Positions 35,043-43,774 of a DNA stretch of 64,000 nt are shown here, piece after piece. Position 1 is the stretch's first letter. Every line of letters starts with the position of its first letter. Source of the DNA: Mesorhizobium waimense (GTDB lineage: Bacteria > Pseudomonadota > Alphaproteobacteria > Rhizobiales > Rhizobiaceae); the NCBI RefSeq assembly GCF_003601975.1, contig NZ_QZWZ01000003.1, forward strand, positions 124,001 to 188,000, given 5' to 3'. A program made the position numbers and the translations under genes. The notes beneath the pieces are model-generated. The model did no database searches and was not told the origin of the DNA. It saw nothing but the letters and a program-made list of their open reading frames with translations.

Positions 35043-35435
35043 CTACTCCTCAAAGCGACCTGTGGCGTCACGGTCGCGTTCGTATCGTCTCGTGAGCGGA
35101 AACGGCGGCAACCAGGACTCGCGGCGAACGGTCCACAGTTCATAGGTTGGCTTCAGCTGGTCGGGGGCATCCAGGGATCCCAGGTGCACCTCGATTTCAT
35201 CCAGGGTGCGTGCGAAAACGGACGAGCCGCAGCGGGGGCAGAAAAACCGCCCGGCGTAGTCGCGTGTTTCGCCCTCGATCGTTACTGCATCCTGAGGGAA
35301 CACTGCCGCGGCATAAAAAAGGGCGCCATGATGCTTGCGGCAATCGAGACAGTGACAAATACCGACCCGGTATGGGAGGCCCGACGCCACAATTTTGACG
35401 TTGCCACAGAGGCAACCGCCGGTGAATCGGTCCAT
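35043..35435 (-). CDS. GFA (CENP-V) family zinc protein
   Basis: The 130-residue protein shows the zinc-ligand pattern of the Gfa/glutathione-dependent formaldehyde-activating family: GGCLCG near residue 6, CHCLDCRKHHG near residue 28 and FFCPRCGSS near residue 68. The ending RRYERDRD is also typical. Most members have unknown substrates, so a formaldehyde role should not be assumed. It is a single gene, convergent with the regulator upstream. Confidence 0.9.
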   Translation of the reverse strand: MDRFTGGCLCGNVKIVASGLPYRVGICHCLDCRKHHGALFYAAAVFPQDAVTIEGETRDYAGRFFCPRCGSSVFARTLDEIEVHLGSLDAPDQLKPTYELWTVRRESWLPPFPLTRRYERDRDATGRFEE

Positions 35436-35630
35436 GCTGCGTCTCCTCTAAGATCAGGCGGCCAGAATGGCTACAACGAGCAGCACTGTCATTGCAATTG
35501 CCCGCTGCCTGCGGAAACGCGTCGCCCCGACGGTGCAACAACGCTCAATCTCACAAATGCGGGCTTGCGCTATCGGTAGGACGTGCGGCTAGTATGCGCA
35601 GCCTGATCACTGGACTTCGAAAGGCCAGCC

Positions 35631-37277
35631 ATGCCGCCGAGCGAAACGATTCCCCGCGAGCCGAGTGAGCAAACTGTTCTCTCTGTTCAAAATCTGACCG
35701 TGCGCCTGCCCGCAAACATGGAGCGTGAGAACGCAGTCGAAAACATATCCTTCGACATGCTCAAGGGTGAGATGCTCTGCATCGTCGGCGAGTCCGGCTC
35801 CGGCAAGTCGGTCACCGCAAACGCGATCATGGGCCTGCTGCCGTCTTCAGTGCGGATTGCGCAGGGAAGCATCCGGTTCAAGGGCCACGATCTCGCCAGC
35901 GCCGGCGAAGTCGTGATGCGAAGCCTGCGCGGCCGTTCGGTCTCCATCATTTTCCAGGATCCGCTTTCAGCACTCAATCCGCTGATGACTGTCGGCCAGC
36001 AGGTGGCGGAGGTCATGGAAGCACACCGGTCCGGCACCTCGGCGACCCGCGCCAAGGCGGTCGTCGACCTGCTCGGCGAAGTCGGCCTGCCGGAGCCGGA
36101 GGTCCTGCGGCACCAGTATCCGTTCCAGCTCTCCGGCGGGCAACGCCAGCGCGTCATGATCGCCATGGCGCTGGCGCTCGAGCCCGATCTTTTGATCGCC
36201 GACGAGCCGACCACGGCTCTCGACGTCACCACCCAGGCGCAGATCCTTGCCCTGATCCGGCGGCTGCAGCGCGAAAAGAACATGAGCGTCATGTTCATCA
36301 CGCACGACTTTGGCGTCGTCGCGGAAATCGCCGATCGCGTCATCGTCATGGAGAAAGGCGCGATGGTCGAACAAGGCACCGCCGCCGACGTGCTTGGCAA
36401 TCCGAGCCATCCCTACACCAGGCGGCTGATCGCCGCCGTCCCGCATATGATCGAGAGCGAAACGAAGGCGCGTGACGATGCTCCGATCGTGCTGGAGGTG
36501 CAGAAACTCGACAAGACCTATCGGCCGGGCATCGGCTTCTTCTCGCGGTCCCGCATCGTGCATGCCGTCAAGCAGGTCAGCTTTGAAGTGCGCCAGGGCA
36601 GAACGCTCGGCATCGTCGGCGAGTCCGGTTCCGGAAAATCGTCGCTGGGCCGCGTCCTGCTAAAACTCCTGGACAGCGACGGGGGCAGCATCCTGTTTGA
36701 CGGCAAGGATATCGCTGCGCTTTCGGACTCCGAGTTCCGGCCGATGCGGCCGCACATCCAGATGATCTTCCAGGATCCATTCGCCTCGCTCAATCCACGG
36801 CAGACTATCGCCAAGATCCTCACCGTCGGCCCGATGGCGCATGGCCTGTCCGCCCAGGAAGCGCGCGCGAAGGCGCTGCAACTGCTGCGTCTGGTCGGGC
36901 TCGACGAGGGTGCCTATGGCCGCTTTCCGCACGAATTCTCGGGCGGCCAACGTCAACGGATCGGCATCGCACGGGCCCTGATGATGGACCCCAAGGTTCT
37001 GGTCGCCGACGAGGCGGTCTCAGCCCTCGACGTCTCCATCCAGGCGCAGATCCTCGATCTGCTGGCGAGCATCCAGGAAGAAATGAAGATCGCCATGATC
37101 TTCATCACGCACGATCTGAGGGTGGCGAGCCGCATCTGCGACGAGATCCTGGTGATGAACCGCGGCGAAGTCGTGGAGTGCGGTCCGCCTTCGCAGATAT
37201 TCCGGTCGCCACGTCACCCCTATACGCGGCAACTGATCTCCGCCATTCCCGGCAAGGAATGGGTCCCCGCCGCCTGA
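35631..37277 (+). CDS. Fused oligopeptide-type ABC transporter ATPase (DppD-DppF)
   Basis: The 548-residue protein holds two complete ABC ATPase halves. Each has Walker A GESGSGKS, a signature (LSGGQRQRV and FSGGQRQRI) and a Walker B (LLIADEPTTALDV and VLVADEAVSALDV). Both halves end with the oligopeptide-transporter extension (HPYTRRLIAAVP and HPYTRQLISAIP). It energises uptake through the two permeases encoded about 5 kb downstream on the same strand. Confidence 0.95.
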   Translation: MPPSETIPREPSEQTVLSVQNLTVRLPANMERENAVENISFDMLKGEMLCIVGESGSGKSVTANAIMGLLPSSVRIAQGSIRFKGHDLASAGEVVMRSLRGRSVSIIFQDPLSALNPLMTVGQQVAEVMEAHRSGTSATRAKAVVDLLGEVGLPEPEVLRHQYPFQLSGGQRQRVMIAMALALEPDLLIADEPTTALDVTTQAQILALIRRLQREKNMSVMFITHDFGVVAEIADRVIVMEKGAMVEQGTAADVLGNPSHPYTRRLIAAVPHMIESETKARDDAPIVLEVQKLDKTYRPGIGFFSRSRIVHAVKQVSFEVRQGRTLGIVGESGSGKSSLGRVLLKLLDSDGGSILFDGKDIAALSDSEFRPMRPHIQMIFQDPFASLNPRQTIAKILTVGPMAHGLSAQEARAKALQLLRLVGLDEGAYGRFPHEFSGGQRQRIGIARALMMDPKVLVADEAVSALDVSIQAQILDLLASIQEEMKIAMIFITHDLRVASRICDEILVMNRGEVVECGPPSQIFRSPRHPYTRQLISAIPGKEWVPAA

Positions 37278-37406
37278 GCCGAAGGCGATGCTGAAGATCC
37301 CCTGACCTTCCCTGAGCCATGAATGGCCGTGCCGGCAAAGGCGCGGCTGCAAGCCCGTTCTTCGGGGCGCCGACGCGTGCTCGTCCAGATCTGCTGTCGA
37401 GCAGAA

Positions 37407-37448
37407 TAGTTGCGTTTGTCCACTAAAAGTAGTTGCATTTATCCACTA
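37407..37448. promoter_or_regulatory. Two 19-base direct repeats upstream of the MarR gene (probable operator)
   Basis: TAGTTGCGTTTGTCCACTA (37407-37425) and TAGTTGCATTTATCCACTA (37430-37448) differ at two positions and repeat with a 23-base period, about two helical turns. Each unit is bounded by TAGT and ACTA, an inverted pair. They lie about 100 bases before the MarR start, so binding by MarR with autoregulation is likely. Confidence 0.65.
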
Positions 37449-37544
37449 CCGGCTCAATCATGCCCTGGAAGATCCTCGACAACCCCGGATTGGGGCTGCG
37501 GCGACCTCGATGAAGGCGGTCAGCAAGCCTCGGGAGAGTGTTCG

Positions 37545-38033
37545 GTGCCGGCAAAGAAGAAAGGCCCGCCTCATCCAGTCGAAACGGTCGGGCTGGACGT
37601 CCTTGAAGACACGTTGAGCTTCTATATCCGGACCATCAACATAGCGCTTTCGCGTGATCTCGATGATCGTCTGGAAGGTCTCGACGTCGCCCGGGGAACC
37701 GGCAAGATCACCACCTTGCTGCTTGTCGACAGCCATCCGGGGATACGGCCTTCGGTCATAGCGCAGCTTATCCTGCGCGATCGCTCCGCCATGGGCAGGC
37801 TGGTCGACCAGATGATCGACCATGACCTGGTGACGCGCCGGAACGCGCCGGACGACGGACGTGCACAGGAGCTCCACATCACCGAAAAAGGCGCGGACCT
37901 CGCCCGCAAGGTGCGCGAGATCGCCACCAAGCAATCCAGCGATTTCTTCGCCGGTGTGCCCGAGGAAGATCAGAAGCGCCTGCTGGACATTTTGCGGCGC
38001 GTCTATCGCCGAACCCTGGGTCTCGACCAATGA
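37545..38033 (+). CDS. MarR-family transcriptional regulator
   Basis: The 162-residue protein has the MarR winged-helix core: IRPSVIAQLILRDRSAMGRL as recognition helix region, then DDGRAQELHITEKGADLARK as wing. MarR dimers usually repress nearby catabolic genes and release DNA on binding an aromatic or similar ligand. The GTG at 37545 is chosen because GGGAG lies upstream and it begins the conserved part. An in-frame extension to 37410 would run into the direct repeats. It overlaps the SDR gene by 4 bases. Confidence 0.88.
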   Translation: MPAKKKGPPHPVETVGLDVLEDTLSFYIRTINIALSRDLDDRLEGLDVARGTGKITTLLLVDSHPGIRPSVIAQLILRDRSAMGRLVDQMIDHDLVTRRNAPDDGRAQELHITEKGADLARKVREIATKQSSDFFAGVPEEDQKRLLDILRRVYRRTLGLDQ

Positions 38034-38755
38034 CGGCGCCGGCGGCAGGCGCAGAGCGAGCCGGCCAGCGTGTGGCGCTCGTGTCCGGCGCCAGCCGCGG
38101 TATCGGTGCGGCTTGCGCGCGGCACCTGTTCGAAACGGGCTGGACATTGTCGCTGGGCATGCGCGAACCGATGCAGCCAGACTGGGCCAATGGCGAGCGC
38201 GTCCGTGTGTTCCCCTACGATGCCACGGAGGCCGGCAGCGAACGGACATGGGTCGACGGCACCGTCGATGCCTTCAACCGAATCGACGCGGTTGTCGCCA
38301 GCGCCGGCATCATGATTGCGAAGTCGGTCATCGACATCGACGACACGGATCTCGATCTTATGTTCGAGGTCAACGTCAAAGCGCCGCGCCGTCTGGTGCG
38401 CGCGTCATGGGCATCGCTTGCGGCGAGCCGCGCGGGCCGGGTGATCATTCTCGCCTCGCTGTCGGGCAAGCGGGTCAAGTCCGTGACAGCCGGCTCCTAC
38501 TCGATCTCCAAATTTGCCGCCGTCGCGCTGTCCCATGGCATCCGGCAGGCGGGGTGGGATCTTGGGATTCGGGCGACGGCCGTCTGTCCAGGTTTCGTCG
38601 CCACAGACATGGCCCGCGGCATCACCGATCGCGCCGATGCGCTGATGACCGACCCCGACGACCTCGCACGGATCATCGGGCTGCTTCTCGACCTACCCGA
38701 TCATGCGAGCGTCGCGGAATTTTCCGTCAATTGCCAGCTTGAGGAGTCCTACTGA
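38030..38755 (+). CDS. Short-chain dehydrogenase/reductase
   Basis: The 241-residue protein has the cofactor motif SGASRGIG (about residues 20-27) and the catalytic Tyr-x-x-x-Lys in SYSISKFA (about residues 156-163). The motif NAG is altered to ASAG. It acts in the cytoplasm on an alcohol or carbonyl substrate. It is translationally coupled to the MarR gene and followed after 2 bases by an FAD oxidoreductase, so it belongs to the same catabolic unit. Confidence 0.92.
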   Translation: MTAPAAGAERAGQRVALVSGASRGIGAACARHLFETGWTLSLGMREPMQPDWANGERVRVFPYDATEAGSERTWVDGTVDAFNRIDAVVASAGIMIAKSVIDIDDTDLDLMFEVNVKAPRRLVRASWASLAASRAGRVIILASLSGKRVKSVTAGSYSISKFAAVALSHGIRQAGWDLGIRATAVCPGFVATDMARGITDRADALMTDPDDLARIIGLLLDLPDHASVAEFSVNCQLEESY

Positions 38756-38757
38756 GC

Positions 38758-40089
38758 ATGCCCGGACCGTTCGTCGTCCCCGTTCATGGAGATACCGAGC
38801 TGCCACAGGAGGTGGACTGCGTCGTCATCGGCGGCGGCATCATCGGCACTTCGACGGCGCTGGAACTGGCCGAGAGAGGCTTGCGGGTAGCCCTGTGCGA
38901 GAAGGGCGGCATCGGACACGAACAGTCCAGCCGCAACTGGGGTTGGGTTCGCATTTCCCGGCGGGATCCGCGCGAGCTTCCGCTGATGGCGGAAGCCCTG
39001 CGGATATGGGCGAGGCTCTCCGAACGGACGGGACGAGACACGGGCTATGCCCGGGCCGGAATTGTCTTCACCTGCGCGGACGACAAGGAATACGACCAGC
39101 ACGAACGCTGGGGACGCCATCTCGAAGGCTATCAGTTCGAGTCGCGAATGATCGGCGCCGGCGAATTGCGTGACCTCTTGCCTGGCTCCAATCTCGATGT
39201 CAAAGGCGCGCTCTACACGCCCGCCGACGGTCGCGCGGAGCCGCAGAAGGCGGCGCCTGCAATTGGCGAAGCCGCACGCGACCGCGGCGCCGCCATATTG
39301 ACGGAATGCGCAGTGCGCGGCGTCGAGACGACGAACGGCGCCGTTTCGGGCGTCGTGACCGAACGTGGCTTCATCGCCTGCAAGGCGGTCGTCCTTGCCG
39401 GAGGGGCCTGGTCGAACCTGTTTTGTGGAACGCTCGGTCTCGACCTGCCGCAGCTGAAGGTCATGAACACGGTTCTTCGCACGACCCCGGTCGAGAACGG
39501 ACCGGACCAGGCCGTGTGGGCAAACAACTTCGCCATACGCAAGCGCCAGGACGGCGGCTACACCGTCGCCTCCAGCATGAGCAATCTCGTCGATATCGTG
39601 CCGAACTCCTTTCGCTATGCGCGCGATTTTCTTCCGGCCTGGAAGACGGAGTGGCGATCGCTGCAATTCCGCCTGGGGGACCGTTTCCTCGACGAGGCAA
39701 GGATGCCGACACGCTGGGCGATGGATGAGGCGAGCCCCTTCGAATACTGCCGCGTGCTCGATCCTAAGCCTTCCAAAAAAAGCTCGGAGCGCGTTCTTGC
39801 AAATGCCCGCAAGGCATTTCCTGTTCTGGAAAAGGCAGAAGTGGCGCAGCGCTGGGCCGGCTATATCGACGTCACGCCCGACGCCGTTCCCGTCATTTCC
39901 GCAGTCGACGACGTTCCCGGCTTTCATGTGGCGACCGGTTTCTCGGGCCATGGTTTCGGCATCGGGCCCGCGGCAGGCAGGCTGATGGCGGACATCGTCA
40001 CCGGACGGCCACCGATCGTCGATCCCAGGGATTTCCGGTGGTCGCGGTTTTCGGACGGATCGAAGGTCGCACCGATCACTGGATTATAA
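38758..40089 (+). CDS. FAD-dependent amine/amino acid oxidoreductase (DAO family)
   Basis: The 443-residue protein has an N-terminal FAD-binding motif (VVIGGGIIGTSTALELAERG, residues 21-40) and the DAO-family ending GFSGHGFGIGPAAGRLMADI. Members such as D-amino acid dehydrogenases and sarcosine oxidases oxidise C-N bonds. Cluster context (peptide-type ABC transporter, SDR, second DAO enzyme) suggests oxidation of an imported amine, N-alkylated amino acid or opine-like compound. The precise substrate cannot be read from sequence. Confidence 0.9.
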   Translation: MPGPFVVPVHGDTELPQEVDCVVIGGGIIGTSTALELAERGLRVALCEKGGIGHEQSSRNWGWVRISRRDPRELPLMAEALRIWARLSERTGRDTGYARAGIVFTCADDKEYDQHERWGRHLEGYQFESRMIGAGELRDLLPGSNLDVKGALYTPADGRAEPQKAAPAIGEAARDRGAAILTECAVRGVETTNGAVSGVVTERGFIACKAVVLAGGAWSNLFCGTLGLDLPQLKVMNTVLRTTPVENGPDQAVWANNFAIRKRQDGGYTVASSMSNLVDIVPNSFRYARDFLPAWKTEWRSLQFRLGDRFLDEARMPTRWAMDEASPFEYCRVLDPKPSKKSSERVLANARKAFPVLEKAEVAQRWAGYIDVTPDAVPVISAVDDVPGFHVATGFSGHGFGIGPAAGRLMADIVTGRPPIVDPRDFRWSRFSDGSKVAPITGL

Positions 40090-40147
40090 GCGCTCCGACA
40101 AGAGAGCGTGACGCAGCGAAAGTGGAACACTAAAAAAGGAGCCTCCA

Positions 40148-41818
40148 ATGTCAGACAAGAGCAGCAGCACTTTCTTTCGACCGACGCGTCGTCAGGCGCT
40201 TGGAATGGCAATCGCCGGTGCCGCCGGCCTCACCATACCCAGCCTGACGGGAACAGGCAGGGCCCTCGCGGCAACCCCGCCGAGCGAGCCCAAGGGACAG
40301 GTGATCGTCGGTTTTTCCCAGGAACCCACCGTCTTCAATCCGCACCTGATACATATCGAGGTCGACGAAGGCATCCACTTCAGCGTGTTCGATTCGCTGT
40401 TTGGCGTCGACCCGAAAGGCAATTTCTTCCCCGCGCTCGCCAAGGAGGTGCCGACCGTCGAAAACGGCGGTATCTCTGCCGACGGGCTCGAGTGGCACGT
40501 CAAGCTGCGCGACGACGTGAAATGGCATGACGGACAGCCGTTCACCGCCGAAGACGTCAAGTTCACGCTCGAACTGCTGGTCGACCCGAATTTTCGCAGC
40601 TGGCGACGTGCCGGTCACGAACTTGTCCAGGATCTGACTGTCGTCTCGCCAACCGAGATCAAGTGGAAGATGAAGGAGCCTTACGCGCCCTACCCGTCGA
40701 TCCTGGCCGCGACCTTCATCGTTCCCAAACATGTGCTCGGTGCGGCGGAGGACAAGAACACCGCGCCGTTCAACAATGCCCCGATCGGCACCGGCCCGTT
40801 CAAGTGGGTGGAACGCATGGCCGGCGATCATATCGAACTGGCCGCCAACACCGACTACTTCGCCGACGGCCCCTACCTAAAGAGCCTGATCTACAAGTAC
40901 ATTCCGGATCTGACCGTGCTCTACACACAGTTCAAGACCGGCGACATCGACGTTATCGGACTGCAGTGGATCACGGCCGACCACTATGACGAAGCCAAGG
41001 CATTGAGCGGAACCGCGGTCGCCGTCATTCCCGCCGCCACGATCGAATCGCTCAGCTTCAACATGGAGCGCCCGCAGTTCAAGGAACTCGCCGTTCGTCA
41101 GGCGCTGTACCATGCGCTGGACAAGAAGACGATCATCGACGCCCTCTACTACGGGCTGCCGACCCCGACCGAAACCTACATGCCGCAGCAGTCCTTCTAC
41201 TACAATCCCGATTTGCCGAAGCAGGAATACGATCTGGACAAGGCAAAGAAACTGCTGGACGACGCCGGCTGGGTCCCTGGTGGGGACGGCATCCGCGTCA
41301 AGGATGGTGTTCGCCTCTCGTTCAAGAACTCGACCACGGCCGGCAATCATATCCGCGAACAGGCGCAGCAGTTCATTCAGCAATCGTATCGCGACATCGG
41401 CGTCGAGGTGGTGATCTCCAACCTGCCGCCGGCGGTGATGTGGGGCGACTACTGGATGAAGTCGGAATTCGATTCCGTCGTCGTCGGCATCAACTTCCTG
41501 ACGGGCTCCGATCCCGACACTTCGGACTACCTCAGTTCGAAGTCGATCCCGGCCAAGGGCGGCTCCGGCCAGAATACCTGGCAGTATGCCAGCCCGGAGG
41601 TGGACAAGCTGCTCGAAACCGGCGGTGTCGAATTCGTACCGGAACAACGCAAGAAGGCTTACCTGAAGATCCAGGAGACCGTGCGCAACGACCTGCCATT
41701 CCTGCCGATGTTCCAATACGCGACGGTCCGCGGACACAAATCCGGTGTCGAAGGCGTCGTGCCGAACATCAATGTGCGCATCGACTCCTGGGACGTGGCC
41801 ACCTGGTACTGGGCATAG
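40148..41818 (+). CDS. ABC transporter substrate-binding protein, family 5 (peptide/nickel type)
   Basis: The 556-residue protein begins with a twin-arginine signal (PTRRQALGMAIAGAAGL), so it is probably exported folded by Tat. The SBP family 5 core follows, with the characteristic WHVKLRDDVKWHDGQPFTAE block near residues 117-136. It binds the solute in the periplasm for the DppB/DppC-type permeases encoded next. GGAG lies seven bases before the ATG. Confidence 0.95.
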   Translation: MSDKSSSTFFRPTRRQALGMAIAGAAGLTIPSLTGTGRALAATPPSEPKGQVIVGFSQEPTVFNPHLIHIEVDEGIHFSVFDSLFGVDPKGNFFPALAKEVPTVENGGISADGLEWHVKLRDDVKWHDGQPFTAEDVKFTLELLVDPNFRSWRRAGHELVQDLTVVSPTEIKWKMKEPYAPYPSILAATFIVPKHVLGAAEDKNTAPFNNAPIGTGPFKWVERMAGDHIELAANTDYFADGPYLKSLIYKYIPDLTVLYTQFKTGDIDVIGLQWITADHYDEAKALSGTAVAVIPAATIESLSFNMERPQFKELAVRQALYHALDKKTIIDALYYGLPTPTETYMPQQSFYYNPDLPKQEYDLDKAKKLLDDAGWVPGGDGIRVKDGVRLSFKNSTTAGNHIREQAQQFIQQSYRDIGVEVVISNLPPAVMWGDYWMKSEFDSVVVGINFLTGSDPDTSDYLSSKSIPAKGGSGQNTWQYASPEVDKLLETGGVEFVPEQRKKAYLKIQETVRNDLPFLPMFQYATVRGHKSGVEGVVPNINVRIDSWDVATWYWA

Positions 41819-41914
41819 ACGCACAAATGAGGCCGGGCCGGCAATGACCGGCTCGGCCTGGGCGCCTCTCTGGCGCGACTGTATCCGATGGACAGCAAAA
41901 CGGAGACAACCGGC

Positions 41915-42865
41915 ATGGTTCGCTATCTGCTGGGACGCTTCTGGCAAAGCCTCGTCCTGCTCCTGCTGGTTTCGGTGATCGGCTTTGCCGTCCTGAACCT
42001 GGCTCCGGGCGGACCGCTATCGCAATTCACCCTGACACCAGGGATGACGCAGGCCGACCTCGATCGCATCGCCTCGCAAATGGGGCTCGATCGACCTCTT
42101 CCCGTCCAGTACATCGACTGGCTGGCACACCTGCTTCGCGGTGACTGGGGGCGTTCGTACCGGGACGGCAGGCCCGTGCTCGACATCATCTGGGAGCACC
42201 TTGTCGCGACATTGCTGCTGATGGGCGTGTCAACCGCGATCGCCATCCTTGTCGGCACTTGCATCGGTGTCCTGGGCGCGCTCAGACGATATTCGATCTT
42301 CGACTACGCCGCGACCGTCGGCGCAATGGTGGCGCTGTCGATCCCGACCTTCTGGTTCGGGTTGATCGCGATCTACATCTTCTCGCTGCGGCTCAGATGG
42401 CTGCCGGCCGGCAACATGTACACGATCGGCGACGGCTCGCTCGGCGATTACGCGATCCATCTCATCATGCCGAGCGTCGTTCTTGCGCTGGTCAATATCG
42501 CCGTGTGGAGCCGCTACATGCGCACCGCGACGCTCGACGTCATCAGCCAGGATTTCGTCCGAACGGCCCGGGCCAAGGGGCTGAGTTCCCGACGGGTGTT
42601 GATCCGCCACATTCTCGGAAACGCCCTGCTGCCGATGATCACCCTGCTGGGGCTGCAACTGCCGACAATACTGGGTGGCGCTCTGGTGACGGAAACGGTC
42701 TTTACCTGGCCCGGCATGGGGCGGCTGTTCCTCGATAGTCTCGGCTACAGCGACTACCCCGTCGTGATGGGTCTGTTGATGATGTCCGCTGTCCTCGTCC
42801 TGGTCGGCAATCTGGCCGCGGACCTCACCGTCGCATTCGTCGATCCGCGCATTCGATTGAGCTGA
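41915..42865 (+). CDS. ABC transporter permease, DppB type
   Basis: The 316-residue membrane protein has an N-terminal helix, the periplasmic part MGLDRPLPVQYIDWLAHLLR typical of DppB, and the coupling loop RTARAKGLSSRRVLIRHILG (EAA-type). The start at 41915 is preferred because CGGAG lies nine bases upstream and the protein then begins MVRYLLGRF as in relatives. The ATG at 41888 adds nine residues. It forms a heterodimer with the next gene product. Confidence 0.93.
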   Translation: MVRYLLGRFWQSLVLLLLVSVIGFAVLNLAPGGPLSQFTLTPGMTQADLDRIASQMGLDRPLPVQYIDWLAHLLRGDWGRSYRDGRPVLDIIWEHLVATLLLMGVSTAIAILVGTCIGVLGALRRYSIFDYAATVGAMVALSIPTFWFGLIAIYIFSLRLRWLPAGNMYTIGDGSLGDYAIHLIMPSVVLALVNIAVWSRYMRTATLDVISQDFVRTARAKGLSSRRVLIRHILGNALLPMITLLGLQLPTILGGALVTETVFTWPGMGRLFLDSLGYSDYPVVMGLLMMSAVLVLVGNLAADLTVAFVDPRIRLS

Positions 42866-42875
42866 GGAACGAAAG

Positions 42876-43763
42876 ATGACCCAGTCGGATTTCCTCATCC
42901 CCACCCACGCCAGGCAACGCTGGTGGCATAGCCGTAGCGTGCGCCGATTTGCCCGTCATCGACTGGCGATGTTCGGCCTGGTGATGATCATCGTCCTGGT
43001 CCTCGCCTGCGTCTTCGGACCTTGGCTGCTGCCCTTTGACGATCTCTATATCGACCTGCGTGGCCGGTTCTCGCCGCCGTTCACGGGCTATCATTTCTTC
43101 GGCACCGATCCGCTTGGACGCGACATTGCGGCGCGCCTGTTCATGGCCGGCCGCATTTCGCTCCTGGTCGGGTTCGCTGCGATGGTCATCAGCACCGTCT
43201 TCGGAACCGTGCTCGGGATTGCTGCCGGCTTCTTCGGTGGCCGCATCGGCACGGTGCTGATGCGTTTTGTCGACGCGATGCTGTCCTTCCCCAACATCTT
43301 CCTGCTGCTGGCGATGGCGGCCTTCATCAAGCCGAGCCCGATCATGATCACGCTGATCATCGCGGCAACGAGCTGGATGGAAATCGCGCGCATCGTCGAG
43401 GCGGAGGTGCGTTCGCTGCGCGAACGCGACTTCGTCGTCGCCGCCCGGATGCTGGGGCTCAGCAACAGCCACATCATGTTTCGCGAGCTGCTGCCCAATG
43501 CAATCGGCCCGATCATCGTCGCGGCCACGCTTACCGTTGCCCGGGCCATCCTTCTGGAAGCCTATGTCAGCTTCCTCGGCTACGGCATCCAGCCTCCGCT
43601 GCCGAGCTGGGGAAACATGCTGAACGGCGCCCAGCAATATCTCGACAGCGCGCCGTGGCTGGCAATCGTTCCCGGCGCCGCCATAACCCTGGCGGTCACC
43701 AGTTTCAATTTCATCGGCGACGGGTTGCGCGATGCGCTCGACGCGCGAAGCGACATGCTGTGA
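42876..43763 (+). CDS. ABC transporter permease, DppC type
   Basis: The 295-residue permease has the DppC N-terminal helix (RHRLAMFGLVMIIVLVLAC), the HFFGTDPLGRDIAARLFMAG block and the coupling loop VAARMLGLSNSHIMFRELLP. GAGGAA lies six bases before the ATG. It follows the DppB-type gene by 10 bases and pairs with it. Confidence 0.94.
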   Translation: MTQSDFLIPTHARQRWWHSRSVRRFARHRLAMFGLVMIIVLVLACVFGPWLLPFDDLYIDLRGRFSPPFTGYHFFGTDPLGRDIAARLFMAGRISLLVGFAAMVISTVFGTVLGIAAGFFGGRIGTVLMRFVDAMLSFPNIFLLLAMAAFIKPSPIMITLIIAATSWMEIARIVEAEVRSLRERDFVVAARMLGLSNSHIMFRELLPNAIGPIIVAATLTVARAILLEAYVSFLGYGIQPPLPSWGNMLNGAQQYLDSAPWLAIVPGAAITLAVTSFNFIGDGLRDALDARSDML

Positions 43764-43774
43764 GGCCGCCCGGC

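Noticed and set aside
37410..37544. Upstream extension of the MarR gene
   Set aside because: It runs through the direct-repeat operator and adds a Cys/Pro/Ser-rich leader foreign to the family.
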